DNA of 42,964 nt from Chara braunii (lineage: Eukaryota > Streptophyta > Charophyceae > Charales > Characeae), in the NCBI GenBank assembly GCA_003427395.1, contig BFEA01000049.1, positions 307,733 through 350,696 on the forward strand, in the 5' to 3' direction. Each line of letters opens with the position of its first letter. The stretch's first letter is position 1. The translations under genes were made by a program, and so were the position numbers. Positions 30,746-42,268 of the stretch are shown here, piece by piece. A model generated the notes under the pieces. That model searched no databases and was not told where the DNA came from. It saw only the letters and a program-made list of their open reading frames with translations.

Positions 30746-32240
30746 TTATATATTTTGACGGGTGGCGACTCTTGCGATCCACTCTGTATGGGGGAAATTC
30801 TGCCATAGGTCTACCTTTCTTCGGGCATTGGCTTAGAGATAGACCTACTCTTGGTTATCAGGAGAGTTTTGAGTAAGAACGTGTTATGGGGATTTGATCT
30901 TCATACATTGACGATTTAGTTTGGACTTCGACCTGTCGTATGATACATGTCTTCTTTGGACGTTCGATCCAAGATTTGGGCTAGTTTTAGCTTGATCCTA
31001 CGAAGATCATCTTCTGTTATCATTGATAACAGGTCGGTTGGTTTATCGTCGACTCGTCGGCTCACGACACAACTTTGCTTACACTTGTACTTCAACTTGA
31101 TTGTCTTAGCCCTGAGATTTGATATGTTTCTTTGAGGGTTTTAACCGGACTTCTTTTAAATGGTCATTATAAAGAACTTATGAGATTTATGAAAAGTTGA
31201 ACTATGACTGGGGCTTGAGTGTGCAAGGCGTGGTGTGAGTTACAAGGAACAGTAAAGTTGACCACATTGGTGTATGACAATGTGGCTATTGTGTGTGCAT
31301 GTGTTTTATGCAGATTTTGGAGCTTGGTATATGAGTCATACTTTGGAGGCAGTAAGAATGACAACCATGTGTCGCACGATCTGCATACCTGATGGGTTTA
31401 TGTTTCCCCTTCTTTTATTTTACCCCGAGTCCTGATTTGATATATGAGTGTTGGGATGTTATTTATTGGATGATTTTTTTTATTAATTTTGATAGTTGGA
31501 CGTTGTAGTCCGTGTCAGCCGTCAAAGTCAAACCCCTTGACTTCTTTACAGACCCTGGATGATAGAGTTGGTCTTCAGGGCAATAAGAGACGATTGCCAC
31601 CACAGGTATGAACCTGTGTACCACCCACGGTTCGCAGGGTGCAGAAGAGGGTGTGGTTTTCAACCGCACTTGACGGGTGTCCAGCGTCGAGAGAGCATTC
31701 CCTCTAGGCGCGTGTCAACCGATACTTAAGTGTCAAATGCGACCCTCAAGATTAACGGGGACCACATGAGTATAGGTACTACATAGTACGCCATCATTGC
31801 GACTGCTTGCGTATGCTTGTATTGCGAGTCGATATGAGTTAGCCCTGCGCCCGCGCGGTTTTATATTAAAGTCTCGCGCCTGACGCCTATCCGATTTCCG
31901 CATTGGAAAGTTATGGGATGGCTACCAAGGGACTAGGAGTGTTGTCGCGTTGTTTGTTTTATGTCGTTCCGTATATGTATGTATGTGTGTGTTTTTATTT
32001 TTATGTTATTTATAGTGATGTGCGCGTGGTGTGTGGGATGCGTCCTAGTCAACCGGCGACGAGTCACGCTTGGGACCTCAGGCCCCCCAGATGTCGGTTC
32101 GCATGCGGGTTCAATAGAGGCGTATTACCGCGTGTACCCCCTATGCTACAACGAACGAGAAATGCCCTCGACTGGTCCACCTCTGCGATTGCAACTGATC
32201 AACTTCCGTACTGTGGATTGGTAGCTCGGGGGGGATACGC

Positions 32241-32282
32241 CCACTGAAGGGAGGTGATAGCTCCCGTAAGGTGGAGGTAAGT
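32241..32282 (+). promoter_or_regulatory. Hairpin and 5' splice-site consensus near the end of LTR C
   Basis: CCAC...GGGAG pairs with CTCCC...GTGG around the loop GTGATAG, and GGAG/GTAAGT follows (GTAAGT 32277-32282). It is homologous in position to 1881-1917, but with stem bases changed on both sides. Confidence 0.45.
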
Positions 32283-34214
32283 CGTGCCTCGCGTAGGCCT
32301 TATCCTGTTGTAGGGGCTCACGAGAGGTATGGCTGGCGCACTCGGCCGGAGCGGCTTGCGGAAGCTCCATGTATATTCTCGACGAGGAATACACCAAGTC
32401 CTGCGTAACGCGGTCGGGAGGGTCCCGCGCTGCCTTGTGTGGTACCGGAGCGATGCGCTCGACAGCGGGGCGGGACCCTCCCGGCAGCGTCACGTAGGAG
32501 TTGGTCTGATCCTCGTCATGAATACTTGTGGAGTTTTCGCAAGTCGCTCGGACTGAGTGCGCCAGCCATACCTCTCGCGAGCCCCTACGACAGGATAGGG
32601 TCTATGCGAGGCACGACTTACCTCCACCTTACGGGAGTTGTCACCTCCCTTCGGTGGGCGTATCCCCCCCGAGCTACCAGTCCACAATACGAAAGCTAAT
32701 CAGTTGCAATCGCAGAGGTGGACCAGCCGAGGGCATTTCTCGTATGTTGTAGCATAGGGGGTACGAGCGGTTTTACGCCTCTATCGGACCCGCACGCGAA
32801 CCGACGCCTTGGGGGGCTGAGGTCCCAAGCGCGACTCGTCGTCGGTCGACTATGACGTATCCCACACACCACGTGTACACCAGTCTAAGAACAAAAAAGT
32901 TAAAAACACACACACATACACATACATATACAAAACGACACAGGACAAACAACACGACAACACTCTTAGTCCCTTAGTAGCCATCCCATAACTTTTCGAT
33001 GCGGAAATCGAATAGTCGTCGCGCGCGGGACTTAGTATAAAATTGCGCGGACGCAGGGCTAACCTTACATCGACTTGCAATGCAAGCGTACGCAAGCAGT
33101 CACAATGATGGCGTACTATGTAGTACCCATACTCATGCGGTCCTCGTTAATCTCGAGGGTCACATTCGACACTCAAATGTCGGTTGACACGCGCCGTGAG
33201 GAAATGATCTCTCGACGCTGAACAACCGCCAAGTGCGGTTGAGAACCACACCCTCTTCTGCACCCTGCGAAAAGAGGGTGATACACAGGTTCATACCTGT
33301 GGTGGCAATCGTTTTTTATCGCCCGGGAGACCAGCTCCATCATCCAGGGCCTGAAGAGAAATCAAAGGGTTTGACTTTAACGGCTGCCACGGACGACAAC
33401 GTCCAACTATAAAACTCTAAATAGCAAAGGATAACAAGGGGTCCCCCTTTTCTCTCAAAAACATAATTTGTTTAACTCTTACGCACGGTCACAGTAGGTC
33501 GTGCGAAAACACCCAAGACATATGTATTTATATATATATATATAAAGAGTTATAAATATATGACGATCACTTCTCACAATCACAGTAGGACTCATTTCAA
33601 CCATATATATATGTATGTGAGCGCAGACAGTCAATCCAAAGTCCGAACCACCAAACATACCAGTAATCACATCGAAGATTCAATAAAAAGTTCATGCACT
33701 ACACGGGGTCAACTTCAACCATTCTCTGCACTCACACCCTCGCTTTAGTCATGCAAGTCTCACTCTTGTGCAACTCCTCAAAATAAAATACTCAGTGTTT
33801 TTCTTAAATGGCCATTCAGATAAAGTCCGGGCGAAAACATAACAAAATAATTCAAATCACAAGGCTAAAGCCTTTAGGTTGAGTGACAAGAGTGGAATGA
33901 AGTTGAGTCGTAAACCGACGAATCGGCAAACAAACTGTTATCCGTGATAACAAAAGATGATCCTCGTGAGATCAAGCTGAATCTATTCCAGATCTTGAAT
34001 CAAGATCAAGAAGACTTGTAACACAAGACATACCAATCCTCAAGCTAAATCTATAAGTTCAAATCGGGATTAATCTCCATATTACGACTTCATCAAGGAT
34101 CATTCTACTTAATTAATCATGAGTCTACCCCTAAGTCAGTGCCTAATGAAATGGTAGACCTGTGACAGAATCTCCTCTATACAGAGTGGATTGTCAAACA
34201 TACCACATGTCAAA

Positions 34215-34785
34215 ATATAATCTAACTCCTCTAAACTAAGAAAATTTTGGCAGCGCTTCCCATAGGAAAAGTGTCTTCTTGGAATTTATAATAATTCAAA
34301 TATGAAAAAAAAAAAACCCTCTAATTTTAAAAAAATAAATTTTGTCTAACTCCCTGAATTATTAAAAATTTAGGCAGCACTCCCTTTAGAAAAGAAGACT
34401 TTCCAGATTTTTACTAAGTCATATATGAACCCAGAGTAAACCTTGAGTTTAATTAAGACATAATTTAACTAACTCCTTAGATTTGTAAAAATTTTGGCAG
34501 CACTCCCTTTAGAAAAGTGTTAATCCAAGATTTATACAAAGCTAAGTTCAAAATTTAAAGTGACTTTGACTTCTCAATGTCCAATTTTGTCCAACTCCCT
34601 GAATTAGCAAAAATTCGGGTAGCGCTCCCTTTAGAAAAGGAGACTCTCCAGATTTTTACTAAGTCATATATAAAAGTCAGACAAGTTGAACTTTGAAAAG
34701 ACAAAATCTGACTAATTCCTTGGTTTTGTAGAAATTTCGGCAGCGCTTCCCGTAGAGAAAGTAGCTTACCAAAATTTATACAAAG
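34215..34785 (-). repeat. About 125-bp tandem repeat, about five units (copy III)
   Basis: GGCAGCGCTTCCC (34250), GGCAGCACTCCCTTTAG (34372 and 34497), GGTAGCGCTCCCTTTAG (34617) and GGCAGCGCTTCCCGTAG (34739) mark the units. Copy III has more units than copies I and C, so the array is length-variable. Confidence 0.72.
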
Positions 34786-35074
34786 CCAAGTATAACAAAA
34801 GATCCCAGAAAATGCAGAAATTGACCTAAGTAAAATAAAATTAACTCAGAAAATGCAAGAATTGAAACTAACTCCTATGACTCAAGCACGTGGTGAGCAA
34901 CTAAAGCAACTACCTATCGAAATGAAACTCAGACTACGTAGTAGTATCACTCAGCCACATGCAAGCCTAACCACAAAGGTAAGTACTCTCACCATCTCAA
35001 AGTCAACTTTATCAAACAATAGTTCATAGTCTCTCAATGATTTATCCCTTTATACCCAACTTACATAGGGCATA

Positions 35075-35750
35075 TAGCTAGACCACCCAATTTTATGGGA
35101 ACCTTTCTGGCTCAGCCATAAAATATACACAAACAAAGGGCAGTATAACTTTTCTCTTCTTTTGGGCACATGACTAGGCCACCCTCGTCGCCCTGAACCA
35201 TTTAAGTATCCAAGTTATATATAACTGTCTGCACTTTGTCTTTAAAGGCAACATATGACTGAACCAGTCATCTTAGATCAAGATTCACATTGTTCCTTCT
35301 TACCACAAATTTATTCTTAATTAGTACTCTCTTCAGTTGGTGGTAAGCTATAGTCAGACCACCCAAACTTATGGAACCCTGTCTGACTAGCCAGTTTATA
35401 AGTAGGATAGTAATAAGTATAGTCAGGTTTAGCCTTCTGGTTCCAGCATGTGCGTGACTCCAAACCAGACCACCCAATTTTATGGGAACCTGTGTAGTCT
35501 TTCGCCTAAATTCCCTTCAAAATAAACAAGAGAGAAGCTAATAAACATCATAAATCCCAAACGAAACAAGGCGACCAAGCTATCCAATCTTATGGAAAAA
35601 TGTTTGGTCCCTGAAAATCAAGCAAAAACAACCCTCGCAAGTCAAAGCAACCAGACCACCCAATCTTATGGGAACATGTTTGGTCCTTCAGACAATCGAA
35701 AATTAAACATAGCATTGGGCCCTCCAATCTTATGAAGACTCTCCCAGCCT
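35075..35750 (-). repeat. Hairpin array, copy III (five to six units, different loop)
   Basis: This sits where I and C have their array but uses another loop: on the LTR strand CCCATAAAATTGGGTGG or CCCATAAGATTGGGTGG. Arms again pair and vary, for example TCAGAC/GTCTGA (about 35354-35390) and ACCAAAC with GTCTGGT (about 35650-35686). The array position and hairpin principle are conserved while loop and stems have both been replaced. Confidence 0.7.
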
Positions 35751-36960
35751 TTGGTTGACCCAGTCAGACACTAGCAAAACTACCTTCCTCCCATCCTTCC
35801 CCCAGATGCAATCCCAGAATGTGTTTTCAGTCAGATAATAAAATTGAAATTGCAACTTGCACAATTATTCCTTTATTTAGGTCTGGTTTGTCCTGAAAGT
35901 CAAACGTAAAATTCAAAGTAGGGGTGCACTCAGTACAGTGAGTCAAAACATAGTCAGGAATACACATAATGGATTATAACTGGGTTTATAGAAGGAAAGC
36001 AATGGTTACCTCTCGGCTCCCTGCCTCCAGAACTCCCCCTGAGTTCCGGCAGAGCTCCCGCAATCGGTGGGTTGACTCCCCACAAAGTCTTGTTGCAGTC
36101 GTACAGGTTGCAATCTTGCATGCCGCCTTCCTCTCAGAATAGGATTAGACTTAGAGTAAGAAGGGCAAAAGGAGGGGTTTCAAACTCTCGAGATACAGGA
36201 GGGGGACAAACTCAACTCCCAGGAGAGGGCCTTGAAACCTTAATGTGCCTGAGGGTCCCGCAATGACAACCAAAATGAGCCATAGTCTGGTCAAACAGAT
36301 GCCCGACTGTCAGCCGCAGGCTCTTCGGTGACTCTCCCACATCACAACAATGATCTCTTCACAAAATTTTGACGCCACTTTCAACCCTATGACGCCATCA
36401 CCTCTTGTCAAATTGTTGTTACGCGGCCCCAGATGGGTGTACTTTTGCGCTTTACTTGATATGCAGACAAACTGGTGGGGACTGAGTAGGAAATTGCACG
36501 TTCAATCAATCATGCACAGCAACGACGCACCTCAACAATGCACAGAGGAAGCGTAGCTCAATAAGTAGAGGCAGCTTAGCATGCCTACTAAAGACTCAAC
36601 CTCAGCGCAACATCCCAGTTGCCCTTGGCAATAGTGCCCGACAACCCTTAGCGAGGACTGTAGGCACAGCGGCATGCAACTTTTCACTATGTCATTTGTA
36701 ATTAGTAGGCCACACACAGTGGTGGCGACTGCGCAGTACCGGTGATACACACAAGCGAGGGGGAGAAGTGTCACTGCCTGTTTCAGTCAACGTTGCGCCT
36801 GTCTATCCTCTAGTTTCATCTCCTTCAGAAACAACCCACAGTCCTCCGAGTCACAACAGATGTGCTCCTCAGCCAAGTACCTTCACAAGCGGTTATCAGG
36901 TAGCTGAAAATTCAAGAATGAAAATTCTGAAGTGAGAGTTTTTGGCAGTCTGAAAATCTT

Positions 36961-37312
36961 GAATGGTCCTGAAGCGGTGAAAGGTCCAAAGACCCTGAAA
37001 ACCACCTGTTTAGGCAGGCTGCATCCTGAAGTGGTGAAGGGTGTCCTGAAGTGGTCAAGTGAGAGTTTTGGGCAGTCTAAAAATCATGAATTGTCCTGAA
37101 GTGGTCAAAGGTCCGAAGACCATGAAAACCACCCTTCACCACTTGAGGATGCAGCCTGCCTAAACAGGTGGTTTTCAGGGTCTTCGGAACTTTCACCACT
37201 TCAGGACCATTCATGATTTTCAGACCTGAATGGTCCTGAAGTGGTGAAAGGTCCGAAGACCCTAAAAACCACATATTTAGGCAGGCTGCATCCTGAAGTA
37301 GTAAAGGGTGTT
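36961..37312. repeat. 83-bp fold-back with an extra direct copy
   Basis: 36961-37043 and 37130-37212 are inverted copies of an 83-bp unit (GAATGGTCCTGAAG... to ...GTGAAGGGTG), about 95% identical. A third copy in direct orientation starts at 37228, and a partial one lies at 37092. The unit itself contains AGGCAGGCTGCATCCTGAAG. It is absent from LTR copies I and C, so it arose within copy III. Confidence 0.8.
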
Positions 37313-40300
37313 CTGAAGTGGTGATGAAAAATACGACTGTTGTTAACCTTCTCTCAATACCTTAGAGCAGAACACGACGAACGGACTATGTTCAACTACC
37401 CATGCTCCTTCCCCTCCGGTCGGGTGACTACACAGGCCTGCCCATCGAACTGCAAACAGCTGGGTCCGCTAGCTCGATTGACTGCAAATAAACTGCCTGC
37501 TAGCTCGTTTGGCAACAAACAGCCCATTCGACAAGGTATGCTCACTCGTTCTTTTTTTTAACACACCTGGTCGAACTTCCGGTTGTGTTCATGCTGCCTC
37601 CGTAAGGGACTGAGGGCAAGCAACTACGAGAAACCAACATCCCGAGTAACAGCACAAAGTGAGGAGAGTAACGGTTGCGCAGGTGACGAAGACGACCACC
37701 GCAGAGAACGAGGACAGGGGGGGGATCTTCACGGCCTGCCTCGCGCTACCCCCATCGATGGGATGGGCAATGCAAAATGAATCTACCGCCGAAAAACAGC
37801 TAGATGCATCGACACTTAACTAACTCGTTTCCCGGGCGCAACCTTTACTCGTTGTATCTAAAAACCTACCCACTAATAACCAAAACTAACCTCATGATCC
37901 ACTTGGCAACCATGAAAATCCCCTATCTAATGTTTCCTCCTGTCCGTTTCCATCGACCAATGGCGAGATCGACTGTTTTTCATGTCTTCTTCTTCTTTCC
38001 TGTCGATACCTCCGTGCACCACGTTCCACTCCTGACTCCTAACCTACTAACTTAACACCAAAACTAACGTCAACATTGAACTCGCCCAGGCCCAAAAGCC
38101 ACGGATTCGGCTCTTACTTTGCCAAAGCCATTGAGAACCGGAACTACACGACCTTTTTCACCCCCCTTCTTCCTCATCTCCTCCATAGCTCCTCGCAACA
38201 CATTTTCCCTCTATCTCCTCCTACACCACTCCTCGTGCTAATCCGAGTCCGCCATTCGGTTCGCCTCACCCCCAAACCCCAATCTCGACTTCTCCTCCTC
38301 CTAATCTCGTTAAAAGTCGTGCAAGTCATCCTTCTCCCATTGCGCCTCACCAGCCTCCTCACCATCTTCAGCTTCTTCCTTAATCCGCGTGCATCCGGCG
38401 CAACTTCCCATTCGAGTTTACTCGACCCGCTTTCACCAACCTGTCGGCCTCCTCCTCTGTTCCCCTGCTCCAACGACGCCCAACACCTATCGCTTCTTTC
38501 TCGGCAACTTGGCGCTCCCCTTTTTCATCGAATGCACCTGGCACCGGTTCATGCCAGATTCATCTCACTCAACTCCGCACCTCGGGCTTCCGACAATGCT
38601 GCGCCCAGTAAAGGTCGATACGATAGCGGCCCTGTTCAACACCATCTACTATTCTATGAGACTCCGGAGGGAAGCAGTTGCTAGACGATTCGATTAGTAT
38701 CTCGCCATTATACGTACGTCCGACGAACACTTCTGATCGGAAGTTATCATCCCCGCCTACACCGCAATCTCCTCTTGCTCACTCTGCTTGGGCGAAGCTT
38801 ACCACCGCCTCAAGCCCCCAACAGTCGAGCTCCGACTCAGTCAGCCAGTCGCGAAGTTGAGGATGCAGCCTGCTGCAAAGCTCGAGCGTGGGCCCTGGTA
38901 GACTGGCCCTGGCGCGACTCTCTGTCATAGTAGCGAACGGCCTTCCCACAGCGCCTCGAGCACGGTCCGCCATCTTTCGTGGTCCCAACGGGCATGCACG
39001 CATTCCAACTTCTCACAACAACTCATGGTTGGTGGACAGTACACCCGCAGCAACTCCCGCCACTCAGATTCTTTTCGCTTCGTGGGCTAACCACCCATCG
39101 GCTCGTATCCACGTCGACTTCCCCATCCCGCGTCTTAAAAACGACCGGGGCAAAGGCCCTCACCAGCATCCCGAATATGTGAGGAACCCACCGTTCAAAC
39201 ATAGGAGACACGCACACAAGGTCCTCGACCGCTGTGACAGCCTCCAAGTCCAGTGTCGCGCCAAAGTCAAAGAGCAACGGAGCAAAATAATAATAATACA
39301 GAAATAAATAATAAAAATATTCAATTTAGAAACTTTAATCGTCAGGATGTGACGAACGAGGAAAAAAAGAAATTGTTGGCACTATCCAGACATCGCCGAT
39401 GTCAGAACCAAAGAGGGATAGCCCCGTCGGGCCCTCGACCTCATCGGCGCCTTCGCGCTGCTCTGATATCCCCACGTCGTCGCCGCTCGATCTCGATCCC
39501 TAAATCTCTCTGATGAAAGTCCGACGTCGTAACCGCTAGTGCTAGGCCTAAGGCTGGGTCTAGTTCCAACGAACGCTTAAATAAATGGATATTGCGCGAT
39601 GCGCAAACTTACCGAAACGTTTTAAAAATTCACGATATTGTCGATGCCGTTCTCCATACGTACGCATAGGTCACAGGCAAGTGCACCAATCAAAAGACAA
39701 AATCATTTTAATCCTAGTTTAATCAGAAGAACAAAAATCTGGTCGGCGACCAATGCCAGTTTTCACAATCATCAAACAGAAAAGATATCACACACGCCTC
39801 AAGTCTGCGTGCCCACACACTCTCTATCCTAGCCAGCCATCTAGTCAACGTAAATTACAGACACAGTCGCGCCTCGCGCGAAATACTTAAACTTTAAACC
39901 AAACCTATTTTTTGTTGCTGGCGAAAACCAGGGCGGATACCCTTGTAAAGGTATTCGCACCGACACCGACATCCTCCCGCCTGGTCACAAAAGAGGCAAT
40001 GAAACAGGCGGGGAAGCGGATGTCGGTCATCCTGGATGATGATGATTGTGAAGCGTCGTCCTCGTCTTCATCATCATCATCGTCGCCATCTTCACCTTCT
40101 GCATATCTACTGGTGACGAACATCATTGCGAGGGTGATGTTGGGAGTGAAGACGAGGGGGGTGAGGATCAGGGAAGTGAGGAGGGTGGTGGTAATGTTGT
40201 CGATGGTGGACAGGAGTAGATTGGGTGGGTATGTTTTTTGAAGGGTATCCCTTCTAGACTCCAAATGAGCATCGTTCTCATGACATTAACTTCAAAGTTT

Positions 40301-40835
40301 CAATATTTATGGACAACACTGCACTTTTTCTGCTTTCTTTTCTGCGCTACTTTGCAAGTTTGCATGTTTTTGCGCTTTGTTGTTGTTCTGTTTTGTGTTG
40401 GGTTTCGTCTGCTGCTTGCAGGTTCGATGATGACGCAGTGTCTCTGCGTCAACCACAACCATCAGGTGCGTTACATATCATTCCCGCCTCATCGTGCTTT
40501 TAAAATTACTAAAATAAAAATTAAATTGTTTCCCTACAGGGTCGGACGGGGTATTGGACCTCCCCGCACACTTCGTGCACAAAATCGGACCGGACGGGCC
40601 CTACCGGACACGGTGCGGTTCGGCTTGGTAGGGGTACGGGCCTGTAGGCCAGACGGGAAGGTCCTAGACTGGACCCCATACGGCGGACCGGACAGTACGG
40701 TGCGCGGTAGGGTTGCAAGTATGTTAAAAAGTAATAGTAAGAAAAATAAAATAACAAAAATAGTCATAATATGGATCTAGTACTACAGTGCTAAGTTGCT
40801 AACTATTTTTCATAGGGATTCATTACGAGTTCACT

Positions 40836-41620
40836 CACGATCCGTGGGGTCTTAATACAAGTGATGATGCTCGCAGGTCATTTATATTCCTTGGCGAGAA
40901 TCAACATTTTATCAGACCTAAGTTCACCTGAGATCTGGGGAACGACGATTGGTCGTTCATATGCCATCTACGTTCTTTAAATGCTCAGTGCTCTTCCTAA
41001 TGTTACAACAACGTATATTCAGAAAAAAAGAGAAAGACAAAAAAAAGAAGAACTATTTTTTTTTCGAAATCATCGTCAATAATCTTCAAGGAATTCAATT
41101 GTCTGAGATCCGAGGGGCGTAAACATGATTGATGATGCTCACATGTTGTGTACGTTCCTCGGATGTCTAGCGGATCTCCGAACTTCATAGAATAAATAAA
41201 GAAGGACACAAGGAAAAATAGAAGGGGAAGGAAGGAAAAGAGGAACGGGGAGAGGAAATCGAACAGAAAATGGGAAGGCAATACAAGCGAAATTCTGAAG
41301 AAGTACTAAGCCTAGTTAAACAGAGTGGTCGACCATCTCCCATGATTAAAAATAAGGTAATTGCCTCATTGGATCGTAAGTGCACATGCGAGCCAAGGAA
41401 CGGTAATATGAACAATGTTGGTCGTCCGTTATTACCGTTCATCGGGTGCCCAACATTCTACCAAGTTTAAGACAACCAATCCGAGCACTCAACCGTTTCT
41501 CTAAAAAAGGCAGCGTTATTTTAAAATTTTCCAAGGAAATTCATTGCGAGTTGGTTTTCGATCCCAGGGGCGTGAATACGAGCGATGATTCTCGCAAGTC
41601 ATTCACGTACTCCGGATGTC
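40836..41620. repeat. Three dispersed copies of a hairpin-forming unit
   Basis: Units at 40836-40898, 41106-41165 and 41558-41619 share a GATC-CGAGGGGCGT-like start and GATGATGCTC or GATGATTCTC in the loop. Unit 2 pairs CCGAGG/CCTCGG, CGTA/TACG and ACATG/CATGT in nested order; unit 3 pairs CGTGAAT (41571-41577) with ATTCACG (41601-41607) and CGAG with CTCG. Unit 1 is weakly paired. Confidence 0.6.
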
Positions 41621-42004
41621 AAACGCTCTCTTGATCTTTAGTCAATAAAAAAATGGAAATAAGACGAGGAGGGGACGAACAGGAAAAATGAAACATGAAA
41701 AATGAAAAAATTAAAAAGATGAAAAATGAAAACACGTGAAGTCAGGTGATGTTTCCGAAGAAGTATGAAAGCAGACAACAAAAGAAGCAATCGAACAGAA
41801 GAGAATTGTTTCCATCATCGTCGATCCTTTATCCGAGTGAAAGAAAGAAAGAAAGAAGGAGGGAGAACAAAAACATACCGTGTCAGGTCATGCACCTCCA
41901 TACACTCCACTCGACACCTAGGGGTACCATTAGCACAACTGACCGATCCACGGGAAGGGAGTGGCCATCCCTTAAGCGTTTTTTTGTTCCGACAGCACAG
42001 AGCA

Positions 42005-42268
42005 TCATAAAAGGGAACATCTTCCATGGTCTTTGGAAGGAAAGTAAAGATGGGGGGAGGGGGAGGAGGAGGAAAGGGGAGGAGGAGGAAAGGGGAGGAG
42101 AAGGCGAGAGGGGGCGACGAAAGTAGGGGAGATTGAGGAGGGGGTGGGGGTAGAGATAGCCAAAGCTAGGACAAATAAAAGTAGTGCCAGTAGTGCTAAA
42201 AAAACTAAGGAGGCAAGAAAGTTGCATGTCGCCCAATCCATTGCTTTGTGCCTTTGCTCTGTATTCAT
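42005..42268 (-). CDS. Second putative membrane frame, 87 aa
   Basis: It starts at the ATG overlapping the stop of the preceding frame. About 15 residues in it has one strong hydrophobic segment (NFLASLVFLALLALLLFVLA), followed by a Pro/Ser-rich tail that is simply the translation of the purine tract complement. It is either a frameshifted continuation of the 42265-42576 frame, or fortuitous. Low confidence. Confidence 0.2.
   Translation of the reverse strand: MNTEQRHKAMDWATCNFLASLVFLALLALLLFVLALAISTPTPSSISPTFVAPSRLLLPFPPPPLSSSSPSPHLYFPSKDHGRCSLL
42051..42113 (+). repeat. Purine-only tract rich in GGGGAGGAGGAGG
   Basis: Almost pure G/A over some 60 bases, with GGGGAGGAGGAGGAAA repeated. It is G-quadruplex or triplex prone. 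On the sense strand of the local element it is a pyrimidine tract, so it is not the PPT. Confidence 0.7.

Larger units (their letters stand above)
25631..32464 (+). mobile_element. LTR C, complete, 6.8 kb
   Basis: It starts TGTCG directly after the PPT-like GGTCCAGGCAGGT and ends CTCGACA at 32464, with the same terminal block as element A (GCGCACTCGGCCGGAGCGG at 32337, GATGCGCTCGACA at the end). The first part (25631-27280) has no counterpart in copy I but is recognisable in copy III (26030-26200 against 39060-39010 and neighbours). The remainder aligns with copies I and III. Landmarks are a terminal hairpin, hairpin repeats (26750-27210), a hairpin at 27283-27307, a GA/G-tract (27547-27609), a hairpin array (29544-30163), a 125-bp repeat (30480-30745), and a hairpin with GTAAGT (32241-32282). 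No gene is supported inside. Confidence 0.78.
32465..39971 (-). mobile_element. LTR copy III, 7.5 kb, tail-to-tail with LTR C
   Basis: Read on the minus strand it begins TGTCGG at 39971 (a second TGTCGG at 39965 is an alternative start) after a purine-rich GGCGGGAGGA, and runs to 32465. There it lacks only about 35 bp of the usual end. Matches to C include the start hairpin, 39010-39280 with 26000-26200, 37770-37815 with the hairpin at 27283, the hairpin array, the 125-bp repeats, and the end block with GTAAGT (32616-32621 as ACTTAC). It is clearly more diverged from C than copy I is, with its own fold-back insert (36961-37312). No gene is supported inside. Confidence 0.75.

Noticed and set aside
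36541-36615. tRNA-like stretch (GTAGCTCAATAAGTAGAG resembles a D-arm/A-box)
   Set aside because: No matching T-arm (GGTTCGANTCC), acceptor stem or clear anticodon arm follows.
39912-40241. 109-aa frame with a Ser run, and its minus-strand Asp-rich shadow
   Set aside because: Driven by a GAT/TCA trinucleotide repeat; it crosses the LTR III border.
40540-40715. GC-rich block with CGGACCGGAC repeats as a CpG-island promoter
   Set aside because: Low-complexity repeat with no TATA or gene downstream; cause unknown.
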